NCBI GenBank assembly: GCA_020650975.1
Contig: JAIPMN010006575.1
Coordinates: forward strand, 1 to 31,967
DNA: 31,967 nt
DNA from: Apostichopus californicus
Taxonomy: Eukaryota; Echinodermata; Holothuroidea; Aspidochirotida; Stichopodidae
Direction of reading: 5' to 3'
In this document: positions 24,201 to 27,200 of the stretch, in pieces
How positions within the stretch are numbered: the stretch's first letter is position 1
Layout of the letters: every line of letters begins with the position of its first letter
Notes under the pieces: model-generated
The model's database searches: none
The model's input: only the letters and a program-made list of their open reading frames with translations
Told to the model about the DNA's origin: nothing
Translations under genes and position numbers: made by a program

Positions 24201-27200
24201 CTAAATATTTTGCCGTACAAGCCGTTATTTGCAAACAAATATAGAAACGGATGGAAATAGGAATTGGAAAGAAATTTAAATTCTGAAGGATGTATAACAG
24301 ATGTTTCCACGTGAGAGGTTTATATGATGCCGTACCTGAAGGTTACAAGTACATAAAGCACTCTTCCATGTGAAATTATTGTTGGTATAGCTTGCTTTAA
24401 ACTTAATCAAGTGATCAAAAGTGACAGGCATACATTAATAACTTGTGTTAGATAATCCATTGTACGGTTGAGCAATAGCATACAATAGCATCAAACTGTC
24501 TGTCAAACCCCCCCCCTTCCCATGCCCCCCAAAAAAACCTATTTATCATATTGGCTAATTAACGTCACTCCACTGTTACTTGTCCCCTCCAAAATCATGC
24601 ACTTTCCCCATCTACCTAACCAGCAAAACTTGGTAGCGTTTTCGCGCTGCACCCCAGTCGACCCCCTCTCCGTTTCACCATCCACTTCCTCTTTGGAATC
24701 TACCAATCTGATGTACAATTCCTGCTTCTGTGACAAAAATTTTTTTTTAAATTCTTCTGTCTAAACGTCAAACAAGCCTTCCAATTTTGGTCATATTCGT
24801 ATAGGTGGAGGTGGCTTTGGGGGCAGTGGGTCTTTCAGTACAAACGCCGGAGGTGTCGTGGCGGGTGGATTTGGCAGCAACTCACAGACAAGTACAGGTA
24901 GGGGGAATATCTCAAATTACCTTTTCTCACAATTCTATTCAGTGTTGATGATTTCAAGAACTAAAAACCTATAAGAAAAGATTTTTTCGGGGGCTTTTAC
25001 AAAATTGTTATTCATGCGAAGTACGACATATTCCGTACGGAGGAGTAATTTAACTATGCCTTCTACAAAATAAGTAGATGAATATTTTAAAGTTTTTTTT
25101 CTTTTTCTGAACGTGGAATTGATTTAGAGTTAAATATAATGATGTCGTAGACAAGGGGTAGGCATATCTTGTTTGTCCTATTATTAATGTTGGCCTACAG
25201 ATGCCAAACATGGGTTACATTGAAGTGAGTGATTTGTATTATATATAATTCATTAGTATTAACATGCCAGTAGCAGAAGAGCCAACGACTATGGGACAAA
25301 CTGAACGAACATGACTCTTTTATTCTCTTTTATCGGTCTAGCTTCGTCAGCGTTCGGTGGCGGCCCTTCGTTTGGAGGTTCCCCAGCCTTTGGTGGTAAA
25401 CCATCGTTTGGGTCACCCTCCGGTTTTGGAACCGGAGCGGCCTTCTCTAACCCGTTGGGACAAAGCACTTTCGGCGCAAGTCCGCCCTCGGGGTCTGTCT
25501 TTGGGGCTTCATCAACGATGCCAAACACACCCTCTGCAGGCTTTGGAGGGTGAGTTTCTCCCTATGTTTTGTATCTTTGTATTCCTTTGAAAAAAAAAAA
25601 ATTATGGTAGTATTAATATAGAACTTAAAGAGGAAGGTAGGTAGGTTGGTAGGTAGGTAGGTACGTCAAGCACGAATGTGAGTTATTCAATACGGAGAAT
25701 GAGACATCTTGTGAAGTTAGATTTATTTATTTATGGAATTAATACTGTCATCTAAATGTATCACATTTTCAAGAATAAATCAAGAAGAGGATATTAATAG
25801 GAAAATAAAGATGACATGACAGATTGCCCACTGAGCTCCACCTCCTGGTCTTAGGGAGTGTTTCAGCCATTCAAGTAGGTGACGTTCAATCAAGTGATCA
25901 TGGTGTTAAAGACAGAATATTAAGATGTGTGGTTGAGATGACATCACAGATTGCCTACTGAGCTCCACCTCCTGGTCTTAGGGAGTGTTTTAGCCATTCA
26001 AGTAGGTGACATTCAATCAAGTGATCATGGAGTTAAAGACAGAATATTAAGATGTGTGGTTGAGATGACATCACAGATTGCCTACTGAGCTCCACCTCCT
26101 GGTCTTAAGGAGTGTTTTAGCCATTCAAGTAGGTGACATCCAATCAAGTGATCATGGAGTTAAAGACAGAATATTAAGATGAGTGGTTTTGACAAACTGT
26201 GTGGAATAGGTTGTCAGCGTCTGCCACAGGAATATTCCCTTTTAACACATTATCCTCATCTAAAATGTGCAGGAAATCAATGACCTGTTTGACCAGTTTA
26301 TAGTGTTAGTATTAGTAACTGTGCTATGAGGAAGTTTGAACATTGTTTAGCCAAAAGGGGAAGGGCAAAGTTTAGTGGGTAGAGTTCACCGGAAAGCTTC
26401 ATTAATACTCGGTTTTTATTATACCTTAGCCTTTCGCTGATGGCAATTTCCCCTTTCGTATTGAAATTAACAGAGTGATCAATGTCTGTTTAAACCTCAT
26501 CATCAAAGAATCACTCTTAACAAGCTGTTTGATGATGATGATGTCACAGAAACCTTGTAAATCACTTTGTATCACCTTGTACCACCTTTTTAATCACCTT
26601 GTAAATCACTACGATTGTATGTATACATGTACACATATACACGTATACATATATAACATACTAAATATCAACACACCAGAATACTTCCACTTCACGATTG
26701 GTTTCGACCTTTTGGGGCTCATCAGGTCGAAGGTAGGACCGGAAACCCCTGGCCTTTGTGTCACACAGACCACTCGGCCACAGTGATTCTATGGATGTTG
26801 ATGCGCCTTATAGGCTTTCTAAGAATATCAATGAGAGCATATTACATTACGCACGGTTATGATTGCACCTAGTGCACCCCTGGTGATATACAGTAAATAA
26901 GTTCCGAATCTGGACTGTCTTTCCCGGTGAAATCGAAAGGAAAGACTTTTGTTGAGTTTGTGCAATTTGTGTCTCGCCTCCTTTCTTACAGGTTTGCATC
27001 TCAAAATACCCCCAGTTTTGGTGGAATAGCGTCCAACAGTCCCCCTGCATTTGGCACCGGCGGTGGAGGTGGCTTTGGTGCGGCTCAGACTGGTGGTGCA
27101 TTTGGTGGAAACACTGGGTTCGGAGGAGGTAAGAACGCTAAACCGTAGAATACGACAAGTTTAAGAGTCGATAAGAATCGATTTACGGCGGCGTAGATAT

